Below the pieces are notes generated by a model that had not been told where the DNA came from, searched no databases, and saw only the letters and a program-made list of their open reading frames with translations. The position numbers were made by a program, and so were the translations under genes. From Hyphomicrobiales bacterium (lineage in GTDB: Bacteria; Pseudomonadota; Alphaproteobacteria; Rhizobiales; Devosiaceae), in the NCBI GenBank assembly GCA_004144345.1, contig SEEL01000015.1:24213-88212 (forward strand): a stretch of DNA of 64,000 nucleotides, given 5' to 3'. Below, piece by piece: positions 9,810-20,080 of this stretch; the first letter of the stretch is position 1, and each line of letters starts with the position of its first letter.

Positions 9810-10097
9810 ATGGCATTCCGTCCCCTGCACGACCGCGTGGTCGTTCGCCGCGTCGATGGCGAAGAAAAGACCGCTGGCGGCATCATCATCCCCGATACCG
9901 CCAAAGAGAAGCCCTCCGAGGGCGTGATCGAGGCCGTGGGCCCGGGCGCCCGCGACGAGAGCGGCAAGATCGTGGCGCTCGACGTCAAGGTCGGTGACCG
10001 CGTCCTGTTCGGCAAGTGGAGCGGCACGGAAGTGAAGCTCGACGGCAAGGACCTGCTGATCATGAAGGAAACCGACATCATGGGCGTGATCGGCTGA
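9810..10097 (+). CDS. groES: Co-chaperonin GroES
   Basis: 95 aa, the usual GroES length. It forms the heptameric lid of the GroEL chamber. It begins [14 protein letters not shown] and shows the mobile-loop segment [12 protein letters not shown] near residues 18-29, then [12 protein letters not shown] 9810 is preceded by an AGGAG-like site (ataggagcaatc). It is first in the CIRCE-controlled groESL operon, 41 bp ahead of groEL. Confidence 0.98.
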   Translation: MAFRPLHDRVVVRRVDGEEKTAGGIIIPDTAKEKPSEGVIEAVGPGARDESGKIVALDVKVGDRVLFGKWSGTEVKLDGKDLLIMKETDIMGVIG

Positions 10098-10126
10098 GCC
10101 GAACCGTCTCTGATTCCCAACCTTAA

Positions 10127-11779
<1,653 letters not shown>

Positions 11780-11809
11780 GGAAGTCCCTACCCCCACGCT
11801 TCAAGCTTG

Positions 11810-11832
11810 CTGGGCCGGTCAAGCCGGCCCAG
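11810..11832 (+). other. Hairpin downstream of groEL without U-tract
   Basis: CTGGGCCGG and CCGGCCCAG form a perfect 9-bp stem around TCAAG, 30 bp after the groEL stop. No T-run follows, so it may act as a 3'-end stabiliser rather than a terminator. Confidence 0.5.
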
Positions 11833-11902
11833 ATGGTGGCATGGACTTCCAAGGTCCGCACCAGACAGCTTAGTCCAGACTTCCCAGTCACGGACTTCGA
11901 TC

Positions 11903-11934
11903 AGGGCGCAGATGGCAACATCTGCGCCCTTTTT
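11903..11934 (+). terminator. Intrinsic terminator of groESL
   Basis: AGGGCGCAGAT (11903-11913) and ATCTGCGCCCT (11920-11930) form a perfect 11-bp stem around GGCAAC, followed by TTTTTG. This is a textbook rho-independent terminator, about 125 bp after groEL and ahead of the convergent transporter gene. Confidence 0.92.
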
Positions 11935-11994
11935 GTTGGGCGGAGAATTAGCGCACGGCAGGACACAGCGCCTAGCGCCGGCCGACGGCTTTCC

Positions 11995-12744
11995 CTAGCG
12001 GAAGAAGATCAGCTTGATGGCCAGGGCCAGCGAGATGACCACGACCAGCGGGCGGATCAGCTTGGCGCCATAGCGGATGCCGGTGCGGGCACCGAGATAG
12101 CCGCCGATCAACTGGCCCACGGCCATGGCGCCCGCTGCCGCCCAGACGACATCGCCCGAGGGGATGAAGAGCGCCAGCGCACCGAGATTGGACGCGAGGT
12201 TGAGGATCTTGGTGTTGCCCGCGGCGCGGGTGACGCCAAGCCCGAACAGGGCCACGAAGCCCATGGTGAGGAACGAGCCCGTGCCGGGGCCGAAGATGCC
12301 GTCATAGAAGCCGACGATGAGGCCCATCAGCGGCACGAACAGCTCGAAGCGCAGCCGCGAATGCTTGTCCTTGTCGCTCAGGGCCGGGGCGAACAGGAAG
12401 TAGAGCGCGATCGGCACGAGCGCGATGGGCACCGCGACCTGCAGCACGGACGTATCGATCTGCTTGATCAGCGACGCGCCGACAAAGGCCGCGGCGAAGG
12501 TCGCGACAATCGCCACCAGCAGCGCCCGCAGCGAGACGAAGCCGCCGCGCCAATAGGTGAGCGCCGCCGCACCCGTGCCGATCACCGACTGCACTTTGTT
12601 GGTGCCGAGGGCCGCGACCGGCGGCACACCGGCGGCGAGCAGAGCCGGCAGCGCGATGAGACCGCCGCCGCCGGCGATCGCATCGACGAAGCCGGCCAGC
12701 AGGCCGGCGCCGCCCAGTGCTACAAGGACCATCGGATCTAGCAT
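11995..12744 (-). CDS. TSUP-family membrane transporter (TauE/SafE)
   Basis: 249 aa integral membrane protein with about eight hydrophobic helices. It belongs to the sulfite exporter/TSUP family: the N-terminal repeat carries GLLAGFVDAIAGGGGLIALPA and GTNKVQSVIGTG, and the second repeat GFYDGIFGPGTGSF. Members export or import organosulfonates, sulfite or related anions; the substrate cannot be told from sequence. The start is ATG 12744 (MLDPMVLVAL); M5 is an alternative. It follows hisG by 28 bp on the same strand, at the end of the hisS-hisZ-hisG run. No link to histidine synthesis is evident. Confidence 0.88.
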   Translation of the reverse strand: MLDPMVLVALGGAGLLAGFVDAIAGGGGLIALPALLAAGVPPVAALGTNKVQSVIGTGAAALTYWRGGFVSLRALLVAIVATFAAAFVGASLIKQIDTSVLQVAVPIALVPIALYFLFAPALSDKDKHSRLRFELFVPLMGLIVGFYDGIFGPGTGSFLTMGFVALFGLGVTRAAGNTKILNLASNLGALALFIPSGDVVWAAAGAMAVGQLIGGYLGARTGIRYGAKLIRPLVVVISLALAIKLIFFR

Positions 12745-12772
12745 CAGCAGAGGTCCTGGCGCGGCAAGTGGA

Positions 12773-13501
12773 TCAAACCTGGGTGGAAATGCCCGGCGGG
12801 ATGCCGCCCATGATCGACAGCAGGGCTTCGAGCTGCGCCTTCTTCATCGGCGTCCAGTTGGCGGCCTTGGAAACGATCAGCTGCGCCTCGCTCTTGAGGA
12901 TGAGGCCATCCTCGAGGATGCGCAGTGAATTGGCGGCCAGCGTTTCGCCGGACGAGGTGATGTCGACGATCAGATCCGCGGCGCCCGAGGCCGGCGCGGC
13001 TTCGGTGGCGCCGGCGCTCTCGACGATGCGGTATTCGGCGATGCCGTGATCGGCGAAGAATTTGCGCGTCAGGTGCACATATTTGGTGGCGATGCGCAGC
13101 CAGCGGCCATGGCGGGCGCGGAAGTCGGAGGCGACATCGGCGAGGTCGCCCATGTTGACGACATCGATCCATGCATCGGGCACGGCGACGATGACATCGG
13201 CATGGCCGAACTGCAGCGGCTTGACGAAGACCACATTGCGGGCGCCGTTCTCGGCCGCCTCATGGATGAGGTCGGAACCGGTGACGCCGATATCGATGGT
13301 GCCCATGATCAGCTCGCGGGCGATTTCGGCGGCCGGGTAGAACAGCACCGACACCTGCGGCTGGTCCTTGATGGAGCCGACATAGGAACGCGCGCCGCCG
13401 GGCCGGATGATCGCCAGCCGGGATTCGCCGAAGACGCGGCGCGTCTCTTCCTCGAGACGGCCCTTGCTGGGCACCGCGATGGTAAGCGTTTCGCCGGTCA
13501 T
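12773..13501 (-). CDS. hisG: ATP phosphoribosyltransferase, short form
   Basis: First step of histidine biosynthesis: condenses ATP and PRPP to phosphoribosyl-ATP. 242 aa from ATG 13501 (MTGETLTIAVPSKGRL). The track's longer start would overlap hisZ by more than 30 bp, while ATG 13501 overlaps the hisZ stop as ATGA. This is the short HisG form that lacks the C-terminal regulatory domain and requires HisZ, encoded immediately upstream. Signatures: VPSKGRLEEET, DIGVTGSDLI, and the PRPP loop region VDITSSGETLAAN. Confidence 0.95.
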   Translation of the reverse strand: MTGETLTIAVPSKGRLEEETRRVFGESRLAIIRPGGARSYVGSIKDQPQVSVLFYPAAEIARELIMGTIDIGVTGSDLIHEAAENGARNVVFVKPLQFGHADVIVAVPDAWIDVVNMGDLADVASDFRARHGRWLRIATKYVHLTRKFFADHGIAEYRIVESAGATEAAPASGAADLIVDITSSGETLAANSLRILEDGLILKSEAQLIVSKAANWTPMKKAQLEALLSIMGGIPPGISTQV

Positions 13502-14586
13502 CGCGAGGCCTCCGCTTCGAGCCGGTCGGTCCATAGGGCGCAGCCCGAGGCGGCGACGGGCTCGACCGCGCCGAGCCGGTCGAGCAGCCGGTCATACTCG
13601 CCACCCGAAGCGAGGATGGCGCCGCGCTCGCTGGTCATCTCGAAGACGACGCCGGTGTAATAGTCGAGGCGCGGCGAGAAGCTCGCATCGAAGATCACGT
13701 CGGCCTTGGGCGACAAGGCCTGCAGCGCGGCTGCATGATTGCGCACGGTCTGCAGCGGCCCCTCGATGTTGAGGCCGGCGCGCTGCGTCATGAGCCGGAT
13801 CTTGTCGAGCGCCCGGGTCGGCGTATCGATGATCGAGAGGTACTCGACCAGCAGCTGCACCATCTCCTCGGGGATGGGCGACGCGTCGAGCGCCTGCTTT
13901 TCGAGATAGCGGTCGGCGATCTCTTCGGGCTGGCGCGAGCCGACGAGGCTCAGGCCGGCGGCAAGCATGTTGTCGGTGACGATCTCGATGATGGTTTCGC
14001 GCGCATCGGGCGCCGTGCCGGCGATGGTATCGCGCGGTGCGGTGAGCCGGTCGAGCAGGCGGCGCATCGAGGTCGGGTGGCCGAAGCGGTGGCGGATGCG
14101 CTGCTGCCATTGCGGCGCGATGCCCATGGCGCCGAGGAAGGCTTCGAACAGACCGACGCCGCCGATGCGCACATTGGGCTCGGTGATGTCGTAGATGGCC
14201 AGCGCCCAGCGCGCGAAGGTCAGCACCTGGTCGAGCGCCGCATCGGGATCGGCCTGGCCGAGCAGTTCGAGGCCGGCCTGGTCGTATTCGACTGGAGTGC
14301 CGTTCTCCTGGCGGAAGATCGGGCCAAGATAGGTGTAGGCGCCAGGAACGCCGATCATGCCGTCATCGAGATAGGATTTGGCGATGGGCAGCGTGAAATC
14401 GGGGCGCAGGCAATAGTCGACGCCATTGTTGGCCGTGGTCAGCAGGAGCTGGCGGCCGAACTCTTCGCCGGCAAGATCGAGATAGGGACTGGCGGGCAGC
14501 AGCAAGGGCGGCGCGACACGCGTTACCGTCCTCGACTCAACGAGGCGGATCATGGCCGCGCGGCGTTCCCCCGGAGTCTTTGCCAT
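13498..14586 (-). CDS. hisZ: ATP phosphoribosyltransferase regulatory subunit
   Basis: HisRS-like paralogue without synthetase activity that forms the hetero-octamer with short HisG and mediates histidine feedback. 362 aa from ATG 14586 ([12 protein letters not shown]). The start overlaps the hisS stop as TGATG, so translation is coupled. Class II-like motifs remain: DFTLPIAKSYLDD, IFRQENGTPVEYDQAG (motif 2 counterpart) and RLDYYTGVVFEM, which replaces the RGLEYYTG of HisS. ATGA overlap with hisG downstream. Confidence 0.94.
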   Translation of the reverse strand: MAKTPGERRAAMIRLVESRTVTRVAPPLLLPASPYLDLAGEEFGRQLLLTTANNGVDYCLRPDFTLPIAKSYLDDGMIGVPGAYTYLGPIFRQENGTPVEYDQAGLELLGQADPDAALDQVLTFARWALAIYDITEPNVRIGGVGLFEAFLGAMGIAPQWQQRIRHRFGHPTSMRRLLDRLTAPRDTIAGTAPDARETIIEIVTDNMLAAGLSLVGSRQPEEIADRYLEKQALDASPIPEEMVQLLVEYLSIIDTPTRALDKIRLMTQRAGLNIEGPLQTVRNHAAALQALSPKADVIFDASFSPRLDYYTGVVFEMTSERGAILASGGEYDRLLDRLGAVEPVAASGCALWTDRLEAEASR

Positions 14587-16103
14587 CAGGCCCCTGCCCG
14601 CATGCGTGCGATCGAGGGGATTTTGCTGAGCTCCGCCACGAGGTCGGCGCGGTCCGCCGTCCACTGGCCGACCTTGGCCGCCTTGTATTCGGCATTGTCC
14701 TTGATCGCCTTGGCCGCTTCGGCGCCGGCGACCAGATCCTTGATGGTGACCTTGCCTTCGGCGCGCTCATTGGAGCCGACGATCACCGCCGCCGCCGCAT
14801 TGCGCCGGTCGGCATATTTCATCTGCGCATTCATGCCGGACGAGCCGAGATACATCTCGGCACGGATGCCGGCGTTGCGCAGTTCGCTGGTCATCTTCTG
14901 ATAGTCGGCGATCGCTTCGGCATCGCGGTCGAGCACGAGGATCACCACCGGACCAGAGGACTGGCCGGCGTCGAGGAGGCCGGTCATCTTCAGCGCATTG
15001 GCAAGACGCGACACGCCGATCGAAAAGCCCGTTGCGGGAACCGGCTCGGAACGGAAGCGCGACACGAGCCCGTCATAACGGCCACCACCGCCGACCGAGC
15101 CGAACACCACCGGCTGGCCCTTCTCGTTGGGCACCTGGAACGTCAGTTCAATCTCAAACACCGGACCGGTGTAGTATTCCAGGCCGCGCACGACGGAGGC
15201 ATCCACAATAATCCGGTCGGTCATATAGCCGCTTGCATCGAACATTCTGGCCATTGCCGAGAGCTCACCGAGCCCCTCAAGGAAGGTAGAGTTCAGTGCG
15301 AACTCGCTTTCCCTCCACCAATCGGTTGTATCGGAATTTTCGCCATAACCGAGCGTTGGCCGAATGAACTCCTTGGCGTTTATCAGGTCAGCAATGGCAC
15401 CAACTTGCCTCTCGCTTAGTCCTGCACCCTTCGTGAAATCTCCGCTTTCGTCCTTGCGACCCACGCCGAGCAAGAGTTCGACACCCTCGATCCCAAACTT
15501 GTCGAGTTTGTCGATAGCTCGGAGGACGGCTAGCTTTTGCGCCTCGTCGACGACGCCAACGCTTTGTAGAACCCCGTCGAGCACCTTGCGGTTGTTGACC
15601 TTGACCACATACTTCCCGGCGAGGCCGAGGGCATCCATGGTGTCGGCCATCATCATGCACATTTCGGCGTCCGCTTCGGGACCCGCGGCGCCGACCGTGT
15701 CGGCGTCGAACTGCATGAACTGGCGGAAGCGGCCGGGACCGGGCTTTTCGTTCCGGAACACATAGCCGGCGCGATAGGAGCGGAACGGCTTGGGCAGCTT
15801 GTCGAAATTCTGCGCGAAATAGCGGGCGAGCGGCGCGGTTAGGTCGTAGCGCAGGCTCATCCACTGCTCATCATCGTCCTGCAGCGAGAACACGCCGGCA
15901 TTGGGCCGGTCGGTATCGGGCAGGAATTTGCCGAGGGTGTCGGTGTATTCGAACAGCGGCGTTTCGACGGGGTCGAAGCCGTAGCGCTCATAGACCTGCT
16001 TGATCGTCGCGATCATCCGATCGACGGCGGCAATATCGCCCGGCACGCGGTCTTCAAAACCACGGGGCAGTCGCGCGTCGATCAGCGAATTCCGGTCGGT
16101 CAT
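14586..16103 (-). CDS. hisS: Histidyl-tRNA synthetase (alphaproteobacterial divergent type)
   Basis: Charges tRNA-His. 505 aa from ATG 16103 ([15 protein letters not shown]); the 746-aa track ORF only extends through upstream noncoding frame. Class II motif 2 reads [20 protein letters not shown], unlike the FRxERPQxGRxRQFHQ of most bacteria, which fits the divergent HisRS group that recognises tRNA-His lacking G-1 and C73. That tRNA is encoded 4.3 kb away at 20370. The HisA motif RGLEYYTG is present. Between them lies a lineage insertion with [12 protein letters not shown]. Bases about 15270-15640 have clearly lower GC (about 50%) and rarer codons (CTA, CGA, AGG, ACA) than flanking hisS sequence, suggesting a recombined patch. 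First gene of the hisS-hisZ-hisG operon. Confidence 0.96.
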   Translation of the reverse strand: MTDRNSLIDARLPRGFEDRVPGDIAAVDRMIATIKQVYERYGFDPVETPLFEYTDTLGKFLPDTDRPNAGVFSLQDDDEQWMSLRYDLTAPLARYFAQNFDKLPKPFRSYRAGYVFRNEKPGPGRFRQFMQFDADTVGAAGPEADAEMCMMMADTMDALGLAGKYVVKVNNRKVLDGVLQSVGVVDEAQKLAVLRAIDKLDKFGIEGVELLLGVGRKDESGDFTKGAGLSERQVGAIADLINAKEFIRPTLGYGENSDTTDWWRESEFALNSTFLEGLGELSAMARMFDASGYMTDRIIVDASVVRGLEYYTGPVFEIELTFQVPNEKGQPVVFGSVGGGGRYDGLVSRFRSEPVPATGFSIGVSRLANALKMTGLLDAGQSSGPVVILVLDRDAEAIADYQKMTSELRNAGIRAEMYLGSSGMNAQMKYADRRNAAAAVIVGSNERAEGKVTIKDLVAGAEAAKAIKDNAEYKAAKVGQWTADRADLVAELSKIPSIARMRAGA

Positions 16104-16311
16104 TGTGCGGGGTCCCAAACGCGTGCCGTTCCTAACGGAATCGGCTTTTGCAAACAAGTTGAACGGCTTCAAATGGCTGGCAGCGATGTGTGTCGTTCCA
16201 GTCACAAAGCAGTAGGTGCGACAGCCTGACGCAGATTCAGCTTGCGAAGCAGCGAGTCGTGAACTATCAGCCCCAACGTCGCAACACAAACCCACGAAGG
16301 GGGGGAGCAAT

Positions 16312-16377
16312 ATGACTAATCTCATCAGCGCTTTTGCCCGTGGCTGTGTCGCGCCTTGGGGAATGCTCCGAGCCTGA
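16312..16377 (+). CDS. Putative 21-aa leader peptide
   Basis: ATG 16312 is preceded by AAGGGGGGGAGCAAT, an unusually strong Shine-Dalgarno sequence, and opens a 21-codon frame, [21 protein letters not shown], ending TGA 16377. The stop codon lies in the loop of one hairpin and a second hairpin follows 12 bases later, so the arrangement resembles a leader-peptide attenuator. Downstream on the same strand is only the small ORF at 16559. It is too short for the ORF track. A chance ORF or a decayed gene start is possible; no run of one amino acid points to a sensed substrate. Confidence 0.4.
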   Translation: MTNLISAFARGCVAPWGMLRA

Positions 16378-16405
16378 CGGCTCCAGCCCGGTCCGTCCGC
16401 GGACC
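16370..16405 (+). promoter_or_regulatory. Two consecutive hairpins over and after the leader ORF stop
   Basis: Hairpin 1 is GAGCC-TGAC-GGCTC (16370-16383), with the leader ORF stop in its loop. Hairpin 2 is GGTCCG-TCCG-CGGACC (16390-16405). Ribosome occupancy at the stop would melt hairpin 1. No clean T-run follows hairpin 2, so termination is uncertain. Confidence 0.35.
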
Positions 16406-16558
16406 TTCCACCCCGTTTCTCTCCAGCCATCGCTAACGCCATCGCCGGTCCGATTCCGTCCTGAGTCTCACTGACTCTGGCGTTCGTGCCGGTTCCGCAT
16501 AGCAACCGAACCAACTCCAGCTCAGGGAGCCGGCGCGCAAGGCGTCCGGCATGAACAA

Positions 16559-16759
16559 ATGTCTTTGATGAACACCTCGTCCAGCCTCGTTCCGTCCATC
16601 GAACGCCGGGACCGCACCATCGTCGGCCGGCTGGTTTCAGCCATCCTTTCGCAATGGCCCGAAAGGACGCGGGGCTCACCGCCCCTGCCGAGTTATCTGC
16701 GACGCGACGTCGGCCTCGAGCCGCTCGAGCCGAGCCGGAAATACTGGGACCACCAGTAA
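16559..16759 (+). CDS. Small protein with YLRRDVGL motif (DUF1127-like)
   Basis: 66 aa (63 if M4 at 16568 is used). A basic middle is followed by [15 protein letters not shown], reminiscent of the L-RD-GL core of DUF1127/YjiS-type mini-proteins common in Hyphomicrobiales. The better ribosome site (AAGG, 16539) precedes ATG 16551, which opens a five-codon frame (MNKCL) whose TGA overlaps ATG 16568 as TGATG. Coupled reinitiation at 16568 is therefore an attractive reading. A hairpin follows after the stop. Function unknown. A second small protein with LRDMGL is at 39533. Confidence 0.5.
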   Translation: MSLMNTSSSLVPSIERRDRTIVGRLVSAILSQWPERTRGSPPLPSYLRRDVGLEPLEPSRKYWDHQ

Positions 16760-16768
16760 TCCGAACGA

Positions 16769-17353
16769 TCAGGCGGGCCGCTTCAGGGCGGCCCGTTCTG
16801 TTTCGCAGGGACCGCGGCAGTCGCAATGGCTGTAATGGTCGTTGACCAGCCCCATCGCCTGCATGAAGGCGTAGCAGGTCGTCGGGCCGACAAAGCTGAA
16901 GCCCCGCTTGCGCAGATCCTTGCTCAGCGCCGCCGACGCCTCGGTCTGCGCCGGCAGCATGGTGCCGGTGGTAGGCGCGCGGACCGGCCTGGGCTCGAAT
17001 GTCCAGATATAGGCGGCGAGGCTGCCGAACTCCGCCTGGATCTCGAGCGCCCGCTTGGCATTGTTGATGGTGGATTCGATCTTGCCACGGTGGCGCACGA
17101 TGCCGGCGTCCTGCAGCAGGCGCTCGACATCGTCGCCGCTCATCCTTGCGACCTTCCTGATGTCGAAATTCTTGAACTGCTTGCGGAACTGCGGGCGCTT
17201 CTTGAGGATGGTCAGCCAGCTGAGGCCGGACTGGAAGCCTTCGAGGCAGAGCTTCTCGTAGAGCCGGTTGTCATCGGTGACGGGCCGGCCCCACTCCTCG
17301 TCATGGTAGCGCACATTTTCGGCGTCGGTGCCCGCCCAAGAGCAGCGTTCCAT
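16769..17353 (-). CDS. tag: DNA-3-methyladenine glycosylase I
   Basis: Base-excision repair enzyme that removes 3-methyladenine from alkylated DNA. 194 aa, standard length. Signatures: MERCSWAG (zinc-binding Cys4), YHDEEWG (zinc-binding His17), [12 protein letters not shown], and the C-terminal zinc ligands in [11 protein letters not shown]. The start is ATG 17353. The gene is divergent from the L,D-transpeptidase gene and convergent with the small plus-strand ORF; a hairpin overlaps its last codons. Confidence 0.95.
   Translation of the reverse strand: MERCSWAGTDAENVRYHDEEWGRPVTDDNRLYEKLCLEGFQSGLSWLTILKKRPQFRKQFKNFDIRKVARMSGDDVERLLQDAGIVRHRGKIESTINNAKRALEIQAEFGSLAAYIWTFEPRPVRAPTTGTMLPAQTEASAALSKDLRKRGFSFVGPTTCYAFMQAMGLVNDHYSHCDCRGPCETERAALKRPA
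16774..16795 (+). terminator. Hairpin between the small ORF and tag
   Basis: CGGGCCGC and GCGGCCCG form an 8-bp stem around TTCAGG, followed by TTCTGTTT on the plus strand. It lies 14 bp after the small ORF stop and inside the 3' end of tag. Plausible terminator for the plus-strand transcript; the T-run is imperfect. Confidence 0.45.
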
Positions 17354-17479
17354 TCCTTAACCCTCCGGAAACCATGAGCGACCGCAAAGGCTTAACCATG
17401 CCGCTTCACCGCACATTTGCTGTTCTGCGGCACGATTGGGTAAGCCTACCGATCAGTAACTCGCAACCGGGACATTGTC

Positions 17480-18094
17480 ATGCCGCGTTGGATGAAGGCC
17501 GCGTTCCTGGCCACCAGTTTCGCTCTCGTTTCGCTCAGCCCATCGCTTGCAGCGAGCAATTTCTTCGGGCCGCCGCCGGGCATCACGCTGGTCAACGGCT
17601 CGCCGAACAATTTCCTGCAGCTGCGCTCCAGCGGCAAGAAGATCCGGCTCGACGCCAAATATATGCGGCAGGTGGTGCCCTATCGCACCGAGCTGGCGGT
17701 GGGCACGGTCGTCGTCAACACCGGCGAGAAATTCCTTTACCTCGTGCTCGGCAAGGGCAAGGCGCTGCGCTACGGCATCGGCACGGCCAAGGATGGCTTC
17801 GAGTGGAGCGGCACGCACAAGATCACGCGCAAGGCCGAGTGGCCGGGTTGGACGCCGCCGGCCGAAATGAAGAAGCGCCGCCCGGATTTACCAGACTATA
17901 TGGCCGGCGGACCAAATAACCCGCTCGGGGCCCGCGCGCTTTACATCGGCTCTACGCTGTACCGCATCCACGGCACCAATGAACCCTGGACAATCGGCGG
18001 CGATGTGTCGTCCGGATGCATCCGAATGGTCAATGACGACGTTGTAGACCTTTATGCGCGTGTGAAAATTGGCGCGAAGGTGATTGTTCTTTAG
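17480..18094 (+). CDS. Periplasmic L,D-transpeptidase (YkuD domain)
   Basis: Cross-links peptidoglycan (3-3 links) or attaches proteins to it. 204 aa. A signal peptide (about 1-24, ending SLAAS) is followed by an ErfK/YbiS/YcfS/YnhG catalytic domain. The active-site segment is HGTNEPWTIGG, then SSGCIRM with the nucleophilic Cys and Arg; Ser replaces the usual His in SHGCIRM, a common variant in this class. ATG 17480 follows a divergent 126-bp gap from tag. It probably acts alone, since the gene downstream is unrelated. Confidence 0.92.
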   Translation: MPRWMKAAFLATSFALVSLSPSLAASNFFGPPPGITLVNGSPNNFLQLRSSGKKIRLDAKYMRQVVPYRTELAVGTVVVNTGEKFLYLVLGKGKALRYGIGTAKDGFEWSGTHKITRKAEWPGWTPPAEMKKRRPDLPDYMAGGPNNPLGARALYIGSTLYRIHGTNEPWTIGGDVSSGCIRMVNDDVVDLYARVKIGAKVIVL

Positions 18095-18143
18095 TTAGGA
18101 ATTTCCGGCATTCTGGGAGCCTCAAACTCCCGGAATCTCGGTC

Positions 18144-20009
18144 ATGCAGCGTCTCGCCAAACTGATTTCGCGCTTCCGCAGGGACGAGCGCGGTGTGTTT
18201 CTGCCGATCTTTGCGGTGCTTGCGATCGTGCTGATCGCGACCTCCGGGGCGGTGGTCGATTTCACCATGACGCAGCAGGCGCGGACCAAGGCGCAGACGG
18301 CGCTCGACGCCGCGGCGCTGGCGCTGCAGGGCGAAATGGGCAAGACCGGCATCACGGCCGACATCCTCAAGGCCCGCGCCCAGGCGATCCTGACGCAACA
18401 GCTCGACGACGATACGATCGAAGCGACCGTCCTGTCGGCGACGCCCGATCTTGTCGCCGACAAGCTTGATCTGCGCGCTTCGATCGTCGTGCCAACCTAT
18501 TTCGTGCAACTGGTCGGCATCGAGACGATCAGCGCTAACCTCCAGTCCGAAGTCACGCGCTCGTCGAACAATCTCGAAGTGTCGCTGGCGCTCGACATCA
18601 CCGGCTCGATGGGTGGCAACAAGATCACCTCGCTGATCTCCGCCACCAACACGCTGATCGACCTGCTGGTGAAGGATCAGCAGACGCCGACCTACAGCAA
18701 GATGGCGATCGTCCCGTGGGCCTCGGGCGCCAACCTCGGTACCTATGCCGACGCCATCCGTGGCGCGCCGACCGAGGGCGTCAACATCTCCGCCATCACC
18801 TTCACCAATCTGACCAAGAACATCGAGTCGATCACTCGAAACAACCCCGGCGTCATCAAGGCGAAGACCGATGTTACTGGCCTCGCCAATGGCGACACGG
18901 TCCGCATCAACGGCGTCGGCGGCATGACGCAGATCAACGGCAAGATCGGCATCATCACCAATCTCAACACATCAACGCGTACGTTCAACCTGGAGGTGAG
19001 CGGCACGAACCTCTGCACCACCAGCGGTTGCGGCTATTCCTCAGCCAACAGCAACTCCGGCACGATCCAGAAGTGCATTCTAACGACCTGCGAAGAGGTG
19101 GTTACGACCGCGTCGGCGCATGGCCTCGATACCGGTGACATGCCCTATCTGGACAACTTCATCGCCGGCATGAGCAACGTCAAGAACAAGGTCTGGACGA
19201 TCACCAAGCTGACGAACACGACCTATTCGCTGAACGGGTCGAGCCCCGCGAACGGTATCCGTACGTCGGGCGGCATGTCGTACTGCACGGAGTATGGCTG
19301 CCGGTACTATCGCTTTATGAATGCCAATGGCACCTACGCCGCGCCGCCGTTCCAGATCAACAACTGTACCGCCGAGCGCCTGAGCGAAACCTACACGGAT
19401 GCGGCGCCCTCGACGGCGCTGTTCATGAAGACCTACCGCCCGAGCGGCGCGAACTGCGTCACGCCGACCATCATGCCGCTCACCAGCGACAAGGTGGCGC
19501 TCCACGCGCTCGCCAATTCGCTGCCGGCTAACGCCTCGACGTCCGGCCATCTCGGCCTCGCCTGGGGCTGGTACATGATCTCGCCGAACTTCGCCTACAT
19601 CTGGCCCGAAGGCAGCAAGCCGGACTCCTATGGCAAATCCAAGCTGGTGAAGGCCGTAGTGTTCATGACCGACGGCGAGTTCAACACCCCCTATTGCGAG
19701 GGCGTGATGGCCAAGGACACCGGCTCAAGCGCCAATGTCGGCAATAATGACCGGAGCAATTGCGACGCGCCGATGGGCACGTCCAAATCGCAGGCGGAGA
19801 CGCTGTGCAATTCGGTCAAGAACCCGGACAACAAGGTGCTGCTCTATACGGTCGGCTTCGACCTCGCGAACAACGCCGCCGCGCTGACCATGCTGCGCAA
19901 CTGCGCCACCTCGGTCGACCATTTCTACCGCGCGGACACGGGCGCCGATCTTGCCACCGCGTTCCGTTCGATCGCGCAAAGTCTGTCGGAGTTGCGCCTC
20001 TCCAAATAG
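18144..20009 (+). CDS. TadG-like von Willebrand factor A protein with two inserted repeats
   Basis: 621 aa. The N-terminus matches the TadE/TadG-type leader and membrane anchor (DERGVFLPIFAVLAIVLIAT, then TKAQTALDAAALAL). A vWA domain begins near residue 150 with the MIDAS motif DITGSMGG and resumes with FMTDGEFN and the final FRSIAQSLSELRLSK. Inside it are two beta-rich repeats (about 230-295 and 310-370), one with VTGLANGDTVRINGVGG and one with TTASAHGLDTGDMPYLDN. Their layout resembles the FCCH-like repeats found in phage and Tad proteins. Likely surface or envelope-tethered; a role in Flp pili is by family only, since no other tad genes are near. Confidence 0.82.
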   Translation: MQRLAKLISRFRRDERGVFLPIFAVLAIVLIATSGAVVDFTMTQQARTKAQTALDAAALALQGEMGKTGITADILKARAQAILTQQLDDDTIEATVLSATPDLVADKLDLRASIVVPTYFVQLVGIETISANLQSEVTRSSNNLEVSLALDITGSMGGNKITSLISATNTLIDLLVKDQQTPTYSKMAIVPWASGANLGTYADAIRGAPTEGVNISAITFTNLTKNIESITRNNPGVIKAKTDVTGLANGDTVRINGVGGMTQINGKIGIITNLNTSTRTFNLEVSGTNLCTTSGCGYSSANSNSGTIQKCILTTCEEVVTTASAHGLDTGDMPYLDNFIAGMSNVKNKVWTITKLTNTTYSLNGSSPANGIRTSGGMSYCTEYGCRYYRFMNANGTYAAPPFQINNCTAERLSETYTDAAPSTALFMKTYRPSGANCVTPTIMPLTSDKVALHALANSLPANASTSGHLGLAWGWYMISPNFAYIWPEGSKPDSYGKSKLVKAVVFMTDGEFNTPYCEGVMAKDTGSSANVGNNDRSNCDAPMGTSKSQAETLCNSVKNPDNKVLLYTVGFDLANNAAALTMLRNCATSVDHFYRADTGADLATAFRSIAQSLSELRLSK

Positions 20010-20080
20010 CGGCTGCCGGGCAACCCGGCCGCCGGCTTGCGCGTTAATCGGGTGATTGCCCCCTTTTGTGCGAGCCCAAC

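Larger units (their letters stand above)
16104..16558. other. 455-bp intergenic region between hisS and a small ORF
   Basis: It holds the hisS promoter side (minus strand) and, on the plus strand, a 21-codon ORF with a very strong ribosome site and two adjacent hairpins (listed separately). It is less GC-rich near 16120-16290 than coding DNA. No tRNA, longer ORF or mobile element was seen. Confidence 0.6.

Noticed and set aside
17374-17919. 181-aa plus ORF over the L,D-transpeptidase gene
   Set aside because: Different frame of the real gene; no signal peptide or motif.
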